From: Ashinkailepas kermadecensis
Taxonomy: Eukaryota; Arthropoda; Thecostraca; Neolepadidae
Length of the DNA stretch: 64,000 nucleotides
Direction: 5' to 3'
NCBI GenBank assembly: GCA_034440615.1
Contig: JAOTOM010004668.1
Span: forward strand, 148,501 to 212,500
Made by a program: the position numbers and the translations under genes. The first letter of the stretch is position 1. The number at the start of each line of letters is the position of its first letter. Shown one piece after another: positions 1 to 13,677 of the stretch. The notes beneath the pieces are model-generated. The model had not been told where the DNA came from. It ran no database searches and was given only the letters and a program-made list of their open reading frames with translations.

Positions 1-479
1 GGGCCTCCTCTCACGTCTTCGGGGCCTCCTGTTCCGCGTTTTGATTCTATCTTTTCCCATTTTAAGGTTGGCCTCTTATCTCCTGGTGGACTCCTGTTCT
101 CTCTTAGGTGGCTCCTCTTCCAAATTACACGCGACCCTTCCTATCTCAGTTACTTTGTCATTTCCTGGGGACCTTACCCGTCTTGAAGCCTTCTTTTTTG
201 CCTGGGAGCTATCCCTCTTATTTAATGGCCATTCTCTCCTATTTTAGGGGCTTCCTCGTGCATCATAGGGTCTCTTTCCAATCTTATATCGTCCTCTTCC
301 GAATTAGGTGCTTCCTGCCACTTTTCTGGATTATACTTTTCTATCTTGGTGGAACCTTACCCGTTTCGGGAACTGCTTTTACGTCTCCGAAACCTCATCT
401 CATATCCACTGGCTTTCTCTTCCGTCTTATGGCCTTCTCTCATTTTCTGAGGTCTCCCTTCCCGTATTGGGGCCTCCTT
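1..479. repeat. Degenerate flank of the 21-bp minisatellite
   Basis: The words ggggcctcct and ggcctcctct recur at irregular spacing. They look like old, diverged copies of the unit that is homogeneous from about 480. A similar degraded flank follows the core at 1760-1910. An old-edge, young-core layout is usual for tandem arrays renewed from the centre. Open frames here are by-products of the repeat, not genes. Confidence 0.6.
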
Positions 480-1760
480 TGCAATCCTGGGGGCCTCCTT
501 TGCGATCCTGGGGGCCTCCTTTGCAATCCTGAGGACCTCCTTTGCAATCCTGGGGGCCTCCTTTGTAATCCTGGGGGCCTCCTTTGCAATCATGGGGGGT
601 CTCCTTTGCAATCCTGGGTCCTCCTTTGCAATCCTGGGGGCCTCCTTTACAATCCTGTGGGCTTCCTTCGCAATCCTGAGGGCCTCCTTTGTAATCCTAG
701 GGGCCTCCTGTGCAATCCTGGGGCCTCCTTTGCAATCCTGGAGGCCTCCTTTTGCAATCCTGGGGGTCTCCTTTGCAATCCTGGAGTCCTCCTTTGTAAT
801 CCTGGGGACCTCCTTTGCAATCCTGGTGCCTCCTTTGCAATCCTGGAGTCCTCCTTTGTAATCATGGGGCCTCCTTTGCAATCCTGAGGCCTCCTTTGCA
901 ATCCTAGTGTCCTTTGCAATCCTGAGGGCCTTCTTTGCAATCCTGGAGTCCTCCTTTGTAATCATGGGGGCCTCCTTTGCAATCCTGGGGCATCCTTTGC
1001 AATCCGGGGGGCCTCCTTTGCAGTCCTGGGGCCTCCTTTTCAATCCTGAGGGCCTCCTTTGTAATCATGGAGGCCTCCTTTGCAACCCTGGGGGCCTCCT
1101 TTGCAATCTTGGGGGCCTCCTTTTCAATCATGGGGGCCTCCTTTGTAATCATGGAGGCCTCCTTTGCAATCCTGGGGCCTCCTCTTTGCAATCCTGTGGG
1201 CCTCCTTTGTAATCCTGGAGGCCTCCTTTGCAATCCTGGGGGCTTCCTTTGCATTCCTGGGGGCCTCCTTTGCAATCCTTGAGTCCTCCTTTGCAAACCT
1301 GGGGGCCTCCTTTGCAATCCTGGGGGCCTCCTTTGCGATCCTGGGGTCCTCCTTTTCAATCCTGGGGCCCTCCTTTGCAACCCTGGGGGCCTCCTTTGCA
1401 ATCTTGGGGGCCTCCTTTTCAATCATGGGGGCCTCCTTTGTAATCATGGAGGCCTCCTTTGCAATCCTGGGGGCCTCCTCTTTGCAATCCTGTGGGCCTA
1501 CTTTGTAATCCTGGAGGCCTCCTTTGCAATCCTGGGGGCCTCCTTTGCATTCCTGGGGGCCTCCTTTGCAATCCTTGAGTCCTCCTTTGCAAACCTGGGG
1601 GCCTCCTTTGCAATCCTGGGGGCCTCCTTTGCGATCCTGGGGGCCTCCTTTTCAATCCTGGGGGCCTCCTTTGTAATCCTGGAGGCCTCCTTTGCAATCC
1701 TGGGGGCCTCCTTTGCAATCCTGGGGGCATCCTTTGCATTCCTGGGGGCCTCCGTGCCAA
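480..1760. repeat. 21-bp minisatellite with a 296-bp higher-order unit
   Basis: About 60 tandem copies of a 21-bp unit that reads gggggcctcc followed by tttgcaatcct. Because 21 is a multiple of three, several frames on both strands stay open and give fake 7-residue repeat proteins. A variant block starting at 1178 (cctcctctttgcaatcc) recurs at 1474 with the same order of variants, so a higher-order unit of about 296 bp has been duplicated. Confidence 0.9.
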
Positions 1761-1914
1761 TTGTTGGCACTCTCGTGATTTCTGGGGCCTCCTATCCTCT
1801 CCTAGGTGACTCCTTCTTCAAATTAGGGGCCTCCTCTCACGTCTTGGAGGCCTCCTCTCGTGTCTCGTCGGCCTCATTGCTCACTTTTTTCCTGTGCATT
1901 TCCGGATAGGGGCC

Positions 1915-2345
1915 TCCTCAAATTTCAGGGGGGCGGCGCCCCCCCTGTTTGACGGCAGGGGGGGCGACTGCCCCCCCCTGCCCCCCCGGTGGCGACGCCC
2001 TTGTAACTGACCTGATAAAGTGGTGCTATATAGGTGACCTGAGGTCAAATGTTGGGTCTAGCATCTGCATTGCATCAGTAGTAATGTCTAAAACATCATT
2101 GATGCCCATTTTTGAGCATTTGAACACAATCACAGCGATCCATAACGATGACAAGCCAAGTCACGCAAAACCGGATTTTTTTTGCCAATCTGACCTCATT
2201 TGACCTTGAAGATATTGACCTAAGGTCACGAAAATTGCACACAATAGAGTTCACTACCGTGCTCATCCACCCTGCGAATTTCGTTCCTCCAGCCTTACTA
2301 CGAGCCGAGATCTTAGGGGGGGCGGAATCCGCCCCCCCCCCCTCC
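1915..2345. other. Dispersed repeat fragment with G/C runs and AGGTCA-like words
   Basis: C-rich and G-rich runs at about 1927-1990 and 2317-2343 bracket a stretch with aggtgacctgaggtca near 2031 and ttgaccttgaagatattgac near 2198. These half-site words also occur in the 144-bp satellite and at 17640-17700. It resembles a fragment of a dispersed non-coding element; no coding capacity is seen. Confidence 0.35.
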
Positions 2346-3240
2346 AGTGCGCGTAATTCTCAGAGGCCCTCCAGGGCGCGTGTTAACCAGCAACATGTCA
2401 TTGTACGAGACATTAGCCCGTTTCACAACGGCCAAAAAGAACCGGGATGCAATGTCAATGACTTCGTCTGGTATGAAGGGCATATCATTGAAATATATGT
2501 ACTTTATCTGCAGATATGAAATGTTCCAGAAGTTTTAACTATGAAGTAATAAGTTCAATATTAATCTCAACCGACATATTCAAATTGTGGCACTATTTGA
2601 AAAAAGCGCTCAATTCACAAACTACTAGCCAATCTGGCCGCATTTGGCACCATGGCCGGGAGGTAGGAGTTGTCGGATAGAACAAATTTGTCGTTCGATT
2701 ACCAGCAAATATACAATATTGGGGAGGAAGTAGTAGTATGTATCCTGCGGATGAATATTTTTCCTTTTACGTTTTATTGTATGGCTGTGAAGTACCAGTA
2801 TTATGAATAAATATAGAAATACATCATTTCCAGATGCTACGATTCCATCTTGACGCTCCCGAAAATATTGAATTATCTCTATTTTACATGCGGGTTGTTT
2901 ACAGTTGTAATGACATCCGCTGTACCGCACCATACGAGGCTCCGTTTTGAATGTCGCTGTGCTACCTGAATAACCCCTACTGTGGGAGGAGTGCAATTGA
3001 TCCTTGTCTTTGAATATCATACTCGCAAGAAAGAACAAAGCATGAATTGTTTACAGCACCCAAAAGACCGCAACACGTCCAAAATATGCGCATCTGGGAC
3101 AAACTTGTTTGTTGGCTCGCCTGACATACTTCAGCCGTAAATGATGCAGTCAGAGCACAAATTATGTCATTTTTTTAAACGTGGATTATGATTCGTCATA
3201 GCTATCATAAAGGGCCAATCACTTGCCGCAGTTGAAATTG
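2346..3240. other. No recognisable feature
   Basis: Unique-looking, moderately AT-rich sequence. Open frames are short, have no recognised motif and lack convincing splice sites. Confidence 0.5.
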
Positions 3241-3442
3241 GCTGGCGATATTGATCGGTTGGTTATTGGTTTTACGATACGTCGACCGTTGAGTCATGTA
3301 GCGTCGCCAATCTCTCACGCCGATCGGTCGCGGGCGAAGAGTAGCGGACAGGTGAGACTCGAACCCACAACCTTTCGATTGTGAGACGAGCATCTTACCC
3401 CTGGACCACTCGTCCCCTGGCTCGTCGCTGGCGATATTGATC
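3241..3442 (-). mobile_element. tRNA-derived SINE (Val-like head) with 16-bp target-site duplication
   Basis: The same 16 bases, gctggcgatattgatc, lie at 3241-3256 and 3427-3442 and bracket an element that reads on the minus strand. Its 5' head looks like a tRNA, with an A box near gtggtccaggggtaag and a B box ggttcgagtctc; the anticodon loop resembles tRNA-Val(CAC). A body and a 3' tail follow, with cgtaaaaccaataaccaacc at the end. The perfect duplication marks a fairly recent LINE-driven insertion. A second copy of the family is at 54732-54895. Confidence 0.9.
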
Positions 3443-3689
3443 AGAGTGGTAGAGTGCTCGAAAAATTTGGCATTTGAAGACCGCTGAATTCGACAAACAG
3501 CTGTTGTCATCGAGCTTACTTCCGAAGTCAGGCTCGCTTGGTCTGACTTCCAGATTTTCGACTAGATGACGTCCCAGGCGCGGATGTAGGTGTACATTTT
3601 CAGGGTTTGTGCATAAACAAGCTGTTACTAGTCCAAAAACTTGTATTAGATAACTGAACCTACTCTGTTTATTGATATCATACATTGGA

Positions 3690-4312
3690 GGGAACTGGGT
3701 GTTATTGAAGAGGAAAGGAAAGGTGTGTTGGTTTCAAAAGACCTTAAAGCAGAAAAACAATGTAGCTCAGCTAGGAACAGGGCACTCAGAATGCTGGAAC
3801 TCATTAATAGAAGTGCGATGTATAAGAGCAAGGAAGTCATGAGAAAAAAAACTCTACTTAGCATACGTGCGACCCCACTTGGAATATTCTGTACAAGCTT
3901 GGAGCCCCTACCTAGAAAAAGATATAGACAAGTTAGAGATAGTGCAGCGCAAAGCAACTAGACTCAGTGGAATAGGTAACCTGGAATATGGAGAAAGGCT
4001 TGTGGCATTAGATATGTACTCACTCAAGTATGGGAGATTAAGGGGGGATATGATTGAAATGTACATAATTGTTAAAGGACTAGATCAGGACAATTTAAAT
4101 GGCGCTCTTCAGTTTAGAGTATCACATAGGGGTCAGCAATTCAGGTTAGACAAGATGAGGTGTAGGACAGTTAGCGACAACAGGTCTTCAGTCAAAGGGT
4201 TGCTGATCAGTGGAATGGGCTGCCTGCTGATGTGGAGAGTTCCTCATTGAATGTGTTTAAAAGTAGGGTGGATAAATTTTTTAGACAGGAAAATCTTGTT
4301 TTTGAGTTCTAA
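3690..4312 (+). pseudogene. CR1/L2-like non-LTR retrotransposon, 3' end of reverse transcriptase (broken)
   Basis: Three frames together give the usual C-terminal part of a CR1/L2-type reverse transcriptase. First comes a stretch with VLVSKDLKAEKQC (from 3725), then RPHLEYSVQAWSPYLEKDID and YSLKYGRLRGDMIEMY (from 3867), then QWNGLPADVESSSLNVFKSR ending in a stop near 4312. At least two frameshifts separate them. Nothing upstream shows the catalytic YADD box, so it is a 5'-truncated dead copy. Host function is not expected. Confidence 0.85.
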
Positions 4313-4819
4313 TTTGTGATGGAAGGGATGAGATGTAAGTTAAGTAAGTGTGCACGGCACAGACCCCTTTAAGCAGGCATGGATGCAGTTTGAAAATTAT
4401 TGATAAGGCATTCAATCCACATGTGTTAAGAGAGATCAGGGGAATACGGCCGGAAAGCTAGGGTAGATAGGCATTGATAGGTGTGTGGGATATTGGAGGA
4501 CTGGTTCTTCAGGATGTGGGATGGTTGGGGAGGGTCTTTTTACCAGGCTTATATTATCTTCCATATACAGACTTAACTGGATGGGCCCTTGGGTCTCTTA
4601 TTAAGTCTAAACGCTTTATAACTTTATATAGGGTGTACCTAGCAGTGGATTCAGCACCTTCCTTCGGGATGTGATACTGATGAAATTGTCTACGGTAGCA
4701 CAATGGCAGTGTGTAATGCAATAGCAAGTGAATTGGTGATAGATAGGCTGCGATATATAGCTTCCTAGGAACTTGAGGTAAGGGATTGATTGCGGTGAGA
4801 GTATGTACATTTCTAGTAC

Positions 4820-5581
4820 CTTTTCCAGATAGGCTTAACCCAGATGGGCCCCTGTGGCTCTTATTAAGCCTTTATGACTATTGGTCCAATCTACAGACTA
4901 AAAGCTTTCAGATCAACGTAATTATTATGCCCTGACCCCGCCATTGGGATGTCATGACTATTACTTCCCGATGGTGCACGCGTGAAACCACCTATTGTAT
5001 CGCACCTTACTTCGCTGCATCGCATGGGAAAACAGGTAATACTTTACTGGATTCCAGCACATGTCGGAATCCGTGGTAACGAGATGGCCGACAGGGCTGC
5101 AAGGTGTTCAGCACAATCGCCAAGGCGTCGCGGTCTACCACTTCCTGCCAGTGACTACTACCCAATTATCTCAACATTTATTATCAGACAGTGGCAGGGC
5201 AAGTGGGACCAAGTGGAGTTCAACAAATTAAAGCAAATCAAACCATACTTAGCTCCGTGGCCCTCGTCCTTCAGCCAAACTAGAAGGGACAAGGTACCCA
5301 TCTGTCGTCTCAGAATTGGTCACACTCTAGCAACACATAGGCATCTATTGTGTGGGAATGACAGACCGAAATGTGTTAGGTGTAATGCCGCGCTGACTGT
5401 GCACCATGTGCTGGTGGCGTGCCAACCATACGCAGAAGAACGTAGGCGCCACTTCGGATATGATGCGAATTATCTGAGGTTGAAGAACTTATTGGGAGAT
5501 GATTCTCGATTTATACACAATGGAGCAGTTTTGTGCTTCCTTGCAGAAATAGGATTTGACATAATATATGCACCTGCCTAA
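4820..5581 (+). pseudogene. Non-LTR retrotransposon (I/LOA-type) RNase H and zinc-knuckle tail
   Basis: An open frame from about 4982 to 5581 encodes the end of a retrotransposon polyprotein. It has the RNase H signature ILYWIPAHVGIRGNEMADRA, a linker with RLRIGHTLATHRHLL, and a terminal Cys-Cys-His-Cys cluster (CVRCNAALTVHHVLVACQ). RNase H plus this C-terminal cluster is usual for I, LOA or R1-related elements and is common in arthropods. No reverse transcriptase is present, so the copy is 5' truncated. A related, more decayed piece is at 14430-14998. Confidence 0.85.
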
Positions 5582-6049
5582 CTGATTGTTTGTTTCTACA
5601 TATTTTATATAAAGCGCCTTGATAGCTACCGATGTTTTATATTCGTTCGTGACAGTCTGACGCGTGCTTAGGCAGCCTTGTTATGGGTGTAATATAACCC
5701 AATGGGGTTGACGCATCCTAAAACCCCATTAATCAGCATCGTATCTTTTCGGTTATAAATTATTATAAAATGTTGGCAGTTTTCAGTTACATTTTGGCTC
5801 CTCTATCGTACAGCGTATTATAATATTCGCTTAAGGCAACCATTGTGTCATGTCGACCGCATAGCCCGGGAGCACAGAAATGTACGTCACGACACTTTCC
5901 AGCCCTCCGGGTGAACATCTTCAGGTTTCAAAGGATCTGTCCATACAAACTGTTAGATGTGCTATAATTTGTATTTAGTTATGTATCTTACTCCCTGTAG
6001 TAGGTCGCCTGGAGGGTCCTATCGGGATCTATGGGGGGGGGGTCCCTTT
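5582..6049. other. No recognisable feature
   Basis: AT-rich downstream flank of the retrotransposon fragment. No open frame, hairpin or repeat stands out. Confidence 0.5.
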
Positions 6050-7080
6050 CCCCCTTGGGTACGTCACTGTTTTTTGACAGCCCTGGGCCCTCTATGTGCT
6101 TAGAGATCCTTTGTGTAGCACCGTGAGCCCTCCTCTGGTCCGGATCGTCTCCGTAGCTCGGAGGCTTCATCAGCGTGAGGCCTGCCGTCAGCTCTGAGCC
6201 CCTCTCCATCAGCGTGAGCCAAAGCAGATTCAGCCCGGGCCCCTCCGTCTTCTAAGAGGCCTTCTTTCAGGCTCGGACACCTCGTATGGCCGGAATCCCC
6301 ACTTTCAATGGCGTGGGCCTTCTCAATGGCGCAAGGAGCACCTGTGCGGCTTCGCCCCCCTTTGTCGGCTTAGAGGCCCTTCATGCCGGCTCTAGATCAT
6401 CCGATGATCCAAAGTCCTCCAGCAGCTAAGGGTTTCCTTAGTCGGCTCAGAGGCTCTCCTTAGCGATCCAGGGCCCCGTCCGTCGGGCCGGAGGCCCTCT
6501 TAACAGCTTGGGCCCCTCCATGAGGCCAATGACCTTTGTACGGCTTGGACCCCATCCTTCGGCGCAAGTACCCTTTCTGACGGCCGGAGGTGCTCTCCTG
6601 CAACTGGGTCCCAGATCCGTCGTCTCAGAGGCCTTCTGACTACCTGGGGCCTTTTCTGTTAGTTATTTGGGTTTTAGGGCGCTTCGACCAATGGGGCATT
6701 TTCTGATGGACCGGAGGCTCCTTTTCAAAAGTTTGGCCCTCTCCATCATGTTGAGGCCTTTCTTTGGCTTGGGCCCCGCCATCAGCTCACAGGTCCTTAA
6801 TATTAGCTCGGGGACCTCTCCGCCAGCCTGGAGGCCCTTCCAACGATCCAGGACCCCCTCCATCGACCTAGAAGCCCTTCACGTTTGCCCAGCCCAGGGC
6901 CCTGCAAATCTTCCCGAGGGCACTGTTGGCTCGGGCCCCTCTTCATCGGCCCTGGGCCCTTCCCGTCAGTCCGGGGCCCATTTCATCGGTCCAGAGGCTC
7001 TTCACGTCTACCCAGGGAGCCCGGCCCCCGAAGGCGGTCGTCTGCAGGGCCTCCTCGGACCCTTCAGGGGGCGGGTGCCC
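6050..7080. repeat. Degenerate GC-rich minisatellite
   Basis: Words such as gaggccctc, gggcccctcc and ccggaggc recur roughly every 30 bases through 1 kb with much divergence. The open frames across it are proline/serine-rich repeat artefacts. Near 6657-6700 a piece resembling the shared SINE tail (ttatttgggttttagggcgc) is embedded. Confidence 0.6.
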
Positions 7081-7401
7081 CTTCGTCCCATCCCCTGGCT
7101 ACGCCACCAGATGTTCGTCAACCACGTTTTGAGATGACTGAGTGCGCTCATTTTGTGTTCAGTGCTTCTCTCTCTCCTATTTTTCTCTAGAGTCTTTCTG
7201 GAGATGCTCAATTGGCGAAATGTTCGAACATATAGCCGAGTCGCTTCAAACACCCAGTGCGTTTCATGGGTTAGGCCCCAGACACAGTCAAGGTAATTGT
7301 ATTTCAAATATATCAGAACACAAGTTCTGACCGCGTATATTGAATGTTCCCATTTTGCCTGAAATGTGCTACATTATGAGGCTTGATCATCTACTATTGA
7401 T

Positions 7402-7438
7402 GTATATATATATATTTATATATATATATATATATTTA
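7402..7438. repeat. (TA)n microsatellite
   Basis: Alternating TA with two single interruptions. Confidence 0.9.
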
Positions 7439-10139
7439 TTGCGACTTTATGTGGCCTTTTAATGTTTTCCATATTCTTCAATCAATAATATAGTCATAAT
7501 ACCGGATTTGGGCCGCTCCAACTGCTGGGTATGTATGCACACTGCTTCCAGTGGTAACGAAGCTCATGCATGTTGCAATACTTAAAATATACGCCATGAT
7601 CGGACAGCTTCTCAAGTTCATTACGCTTTAGATATGTATATGGTATGCATCTGAAGCTTGACGTCAAATGTCGCATTCATGCCGTGAAGATGGGGCAGGT
7701 TCTGGGTCTGCATGCCGCACCCATTGAGTGTATGGCATTGAAACGTTTCTAGGTGGCGGCACCACTTGTTTTGCTTTGGATAGGTGGCGCTTGCATCACC
7801 GGGCTGCTTGATGATGAAGCCCATTGCCTTTCGTACAGCGATTGCTGGGGGAAGCGTGTTTGCAGCCGTAGGTGCAATGTATTGCGTGACAGCGTTTGCC
7901 ATGTCCTCAGTAATAATTAAGTGCTTAAGTCTGTGGTCACGTACGAGGTCAAACAACTTTCAGGAGCATAGCTATCGCCAGCACTGTAGTTCATCGATCC
8001 CTCAACATTAAAAAGTCATACCAGCATGACTTGAATCAGCGTTGTATGGAGAGAACAAATATCTGAGCCAGTAATATTCCCTCCCAAAACATCTTGATAT
8101 GCTGGACAAGTGTGTAAGAAGGGCGGAAGGCCGTTCCCGTGTAGTGGGTGGAGGTGGTAGAGGCATATGGCTCCGCTCGACACTTGGAAGGATATTTTTG
8201 CAGGAAGTACTATATTATTCAGGACATTCATCCATGCGGGCTTCCGATGCAATATCATCCCATTCGGTCCTAAAACGGGCACATGGTTAGCCCGAATGAA
8301 ATAATTATCAGCGAAACCGATCTGTTTAGTGCAGATGATGTAGTATGGCAAATTTACAAAATTTGTATGGACTTCTCCGCGAACAACTTAGCATGGCGCT
8401 TAACTGATTTTCATAGCCGATGTGACCGCCTCCATTGAGATTTTGGCAACTTGTTTTGTTCAAGTAGGGATTAGGTGCTGATGACTGGCTGGAATTTCTA
8501 AGTTATGCGAGATGTTTTCATTTAAATGAAATGAACAGGCTGTCTGACGCGCCGTGCAGTTGGTAATATGTGCTACGGTCAGCGTGGTATTGGCATCTTT
8601 TGTCTGAGTGTATTTTGGTCAGGTGCCGTACATTGAACATCAGGACATAACTCTTTCTGAATTGTGAGCGGCGAACAATAACCCCAATGCCCCCACCCCC
8701 GGCGCTCTCTTGTACGCTCCTGGATGGTAGCATTGGTCGAACTGTATTGCCTTTGTTAACATTGATCAACACGACTGCAGCGTTCTGTTTGGATATCCAG
8801 CCGTCTTGTGTCAGTCTGCTCAAATACCTATGCTTGATCGGCCAGGCTGCATGTCAGAAGGTTACAATCAGTGTGATGCGAACTCGGTTCCTGGATGTCA
8901 AATCAGATGTCAACAGGTCATTGATAGCACGCTGTCGCCATTTGTGGACACTTTCATCACCGGCAGTGAGAGAAGTAGATATCAAAGTTGATCTTGGATA
9001 CGGCCCAATAAATACAGTAATAAGGTGATAAAACTAAACCCAGTAGTTCTCTCAGTTCAAGATAGGATATTTCCTAATGCTCACTGCGCTCTACTTGACT
9101 CTGGAACACCGAAATCGTTCCGTCCGACATGCGCATTGGCATGGTTTCGTGCCGGGTTTTTTAACGTACACGTGCTGAGAACAATTGTAGTTTGCATCTC
9201 ACGTCGCAACATATTTTGGTGGAGGGATGATAGATCATTTACATTCTAAATATATTCTAGGGTAAGCAGGTTGCTTTCCATGTAACGACCGAGGCCACTT
9301 GTCAAGGTTTCCACAAATGGGGAGGGGAAGCTTGCACGCTACGCTCCTGTTTCTGTGTCCATGCCTCCGGCTGTGCAAGCTTCAGTGCAATGCCTTGACT
9401 GAGGCCACTGATGTGTTTGATAGCCACAAACTGTGCGGACAGTGCTGTGGATAACGTACGAACGTATCGCCGTCTACCAACTGATGTAGGCCATACATAT
9501 GTTTTAGAGCAGCAGTATATTTTCCATTGTGCCTTCTCTCGCGTCTTTAAAGTCGACATGTTTGGTTTTTCCGAATGCTATGGAAATGCAAGAAAACGTG
9601 AAAGAGACACATGTTGCCCAATTGCTTTCAAATGGCCGGCGCGACGATGGGGCCTCCCAAATTTCCTGAAAATTAGCGCGATCCGTATGGATATGGAGTT
9701 GCATGGTGAAAATCGACGCAAGAAACCTCTTGCCCCCCGATCCAAAATACGTCGCGACGCCCATGACCCGAAATCAATTTTGCACTGGCGACCATAAGTC
9801 GGAGCCGTTACGTGTTATTCTGATCTGCACATTTCATGGCTTCAAGTGATCGCTGCTGTCCTGTAAAGTCGCCTAATAAACATCCCATCAGTCACTATAA
9901 GAAGCGAAACACTAAAGTAGCACTAACACTTGGTCATTTATCTCGCATGCCCCTATTAAACCGGCAGCGACCTGTGAACGGGATGGGGTCACGGCAGTGC
10001 CGTGGTAGTTGAGGATGCTTATAGGCGTGTGCCGACGGTGGAACCGAACGTCTGGGTGGAGCACACGATCAGTTCCAGCCCCGACCGGCAACACAGTCAG
10101 ACGGTATTCGATTTAATGGCGGCATTTATCTCATTTGAT
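7439..10139. other. Long stretch without a recognisable gene
   Basis: Several open frames of 60-130 codons lie on both strands (for example 7621-7956 minus, 8016-8351 minus, 9411-9797 plus), often overlapping. None shows a domain I recognise. They may be remnants of an old DNA transposon, but I could not confirm a transposase motif or terminal repeats. Confidence 0.4.
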
Positions 10140-10140
10140 T

Positions 10141-10840
10141 CAGAGCGGGTCTGGGCGTGACACCTGGGTACCACATCTTGCTGGAGCGTGCTGATAGGGG
10201 AACGTCTGAACGTGACGACCAGGACACCTGGGTACCATGTCCTGCTGGAACATGCTGATCAGGGAACGTCCGAGCGTGACGACCAGGACAAATGAGTGCC
10301 ACACCCCTGCTGGCGCTTGCTGATCAGGGAACGTCCGAGCTTGACGACCAGGACATCTGGGTACCACATCTTGCTGGAGCGTGCTGATAGGGGAACGTCT
10401 GAACGTGACGACCAGGACACCTGGGTACCACATCTTGCTGGAGCGTGCTGATAGGGGAACGTCTGAACGTGACGACCAGGACACCTGGGTACCACATCTT
10501 GCTGGAGCGTGCTGATAGGGGAACGTCTGAACGTGACGACCAGGACACCTGGGTACCACATCTTGCTGGAGCGTGCTGATAGGGGAACGTCTGAACGTGA
10601 CGACCAGGACACCTGGGTACCGCATCTTGCTGGAGCGTGCTGATAGGGGAACGTCTGAACGTGACGACCAGGACATCTGGGTACCATGTCCTGCTGGAAC
10701 ATGCTGATCAGGGAACGTCCGAGCGTGACGACCAGGACAAATGGATGCCACACCATGCTGGAGCGTGCTGATCAGGGAACGTGACGACCAGGACACACGG
10801 GTGCCACACCTGGTTGGAACGTGCTGATCAGCGAATGCCG
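10141..10840. repeat. 64-bp tandem repeat, about 11 copies
   Basis: The word ctgatagggg/ctgatcaggg recurs at 10191, 10255, 10320, 10384 and 10448, giving a 64-65 bp period. The centre (10380-10640) is almost uniform and the edges diverge. Long minus-strand frames across it are repeat artefacts. Confidence 0.9.
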
Positions 10841-10879
10841 ACCAGGCCGACGTGCCGTAGCCGCGTGAGCTCTGGTAGG

Positions 10880-11540
10880 TGGTCAGGTGAGCTGGCACAG
10901 ACCGACACAGTTAGCCACCACGTGACTGTTTCATCTTCTGCAGGTGGACACACGGTCAGGTGAGCCGGCACAGACCAACACAGTTGGCCACCACGTGACT
11001 GACCACGTGACTGCTTCACCTTCTGCAGGTGGACACACGGTCAGGTGAGCCGGCACAGACCAACACAGTTGGCCACCACGTGACTGACCACGTGACTGCT
11101 TCACCTTCTGCAGGTGGACACACGGTCAGGTGAGTCGGCACAGACCGACACAGTTGGCCACCACGTGACTGACCACGTGACTGCTTCACCTTCTGCAGGT
11201 GGACACACGGTCAGGTGAGCCGGCACAGACCAACACAGTTGGCCACCACGTGACTGACCACGTGACTGCTTCACCTTCTGCAGGTGGACACACGGTCAGG
11301 TGAGCCGGCACAGACCAACACAGTTGGCCACCACGTGACTGACCACGTGACTGCTTCACCTTCTGCAGGTGAACACACGGTCAGGTGAGCCGGCACAGAC
11401 CAACACAGTTGGCCACCACGTGACTGACCACGTGACTGACCACGTGACTGCTTCACCTTCTGCAGGTGAACACACGGTCAGGTGAGCCGGCACAGACCAA
11501 CACAGTTGGCCACCACGTGACTGGACACCACGTGCCATTC
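10880..11540. repeat. 85-bp tandem repeat rich in CACGTG boxes
   Basis: The word caggtggacacacggtcagg recurs at 10941, 11026 and 11111, an 85-bp period with about 7 copies. Every full unit holds two or more CACGTG boxes inside ccacgtgactgaccacgtga. Each unit also has a splice-acceptor-like string (caccttctgcag) followed 16 bases later by a donor-like gtgagc. Confidence 0.9.
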
Positions 11541-12159
11541 AAGGTTCAAAAGGTTCAAATTGACTTCGGATTGCTGAAAATCCCCTTAAGCACGTACAGT
11601 AATTTTCGGGGAGGGGCGCACTCCTGAATCACATGTTATACGGCTGGCCTTCCTGTCTTACCCCACTCGAGTTTCAATCAGGGAAGTCACATGGGCCTCC
11701 AGGCTGGAAAAATTCACCGCTCTTGGGGGCAGCTGAAAATGATAACAAACTAGGCTTTACTCGTATGTTCTGCTCTCAGACTGGATGTGATACGATCTTT
11801 GGATGACACGACTTTGAATGACATGGATTTGGATGATGCTACTTTGGATGTTACCCCGGGCTGTCGATAACCAGTGAATCGTCGAGTGCCAATAATCAAT
11901 CAATAATCACAATTGGTCTTGACGAATTCGTTTGTAATGGGGCAACTGACTAAAACGTGGCGTTGCAGAGAACTTGCTTCTGTGCATTAACCGTATGCTG
12001 TATAGCTGTTATACCATATCTAGCGTGCTGTTAACCGCATGCACCATTAGCTGCAATCAACCCCGACCAACCAGATACTTTTTTTAGTCCCACTTCGAAC
12101 AGCCCGTAGCAGCGTTAACAAACGGGTGCGTCCTCGCCGAATATTCCCCTTGATCTCTC
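11541..12159. other. No recognisable feature
   Basis: Unique sequence with a short run of ggat-rich words near 11780-11850. No gene or element is recognised. Confidence 0.5.
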
Positions 12160-13128
<969 letters not shown>

Positions 13129-13677
13129 TCCCCTTCCCGGTAACATTTGTCATGAAACCGTCACAAGTAACGCCCATGGCCGACTTTAAAGCTGATGGCC
13201 GAGCTCTCGACTTCCACCACGCTTCAGCCAAGGAAAGCCGCAATTGACCGGGTGGAACGTTGGATGGCCGAACTCTCGGTCTCCATTGACGCTATAGCAG
13301 TCCAGAACAGGCCCAATGACCGGATGCACAAGATGGAACTGCCTGTAGCAGGCAGCTTGGATGGGTTCGATGGGGAGGCTGGAAAATATTAATTCACTTT
13401 TAGATTGTCAATGACATAGTTTGGTCCATACCAAACTATGTCCCTGTGTCCCTGTGTCCATACCAGCACAGGGTGGGACAGACCTCACCCTAAACTTTTG
13501 ACATCCAGAACCTGGATGCTCTCCAGAAAGTATTCCTCTCATTTTCCTGCTGGACGTTTGTAGAATGTTGTTTGGTACTAAATTAGATAACTCTCCAGTA
13601 TGATTGTCATCGCATCTGATGATATCTAGAAATCGTTGTCGATGTTTTCATGGGTGCTATGTTGAATGGCAGCATTG
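13129..13677. other. No recognisable feature
   Basis: Unique flank after the simple repeat. A short tandem of ccctgtgtc lies near 13440-13460. No gene evidence. Confidence 0.45.

Noticed and set aside
3257..3426. Genuine tRNA-Val gene
   Set aside because: The tRNA-like head is followed by a SINE body and tail, and the whole is flanked by a 16-bp target duplication; acceptor-stem pairing is not convincing.
10140..10898. 252-codon minus-strand frame
   Set aside because: Covers the 64-bp tandem repeat; the same peptide recurs in shifted frames, typical of a repeat artefact.
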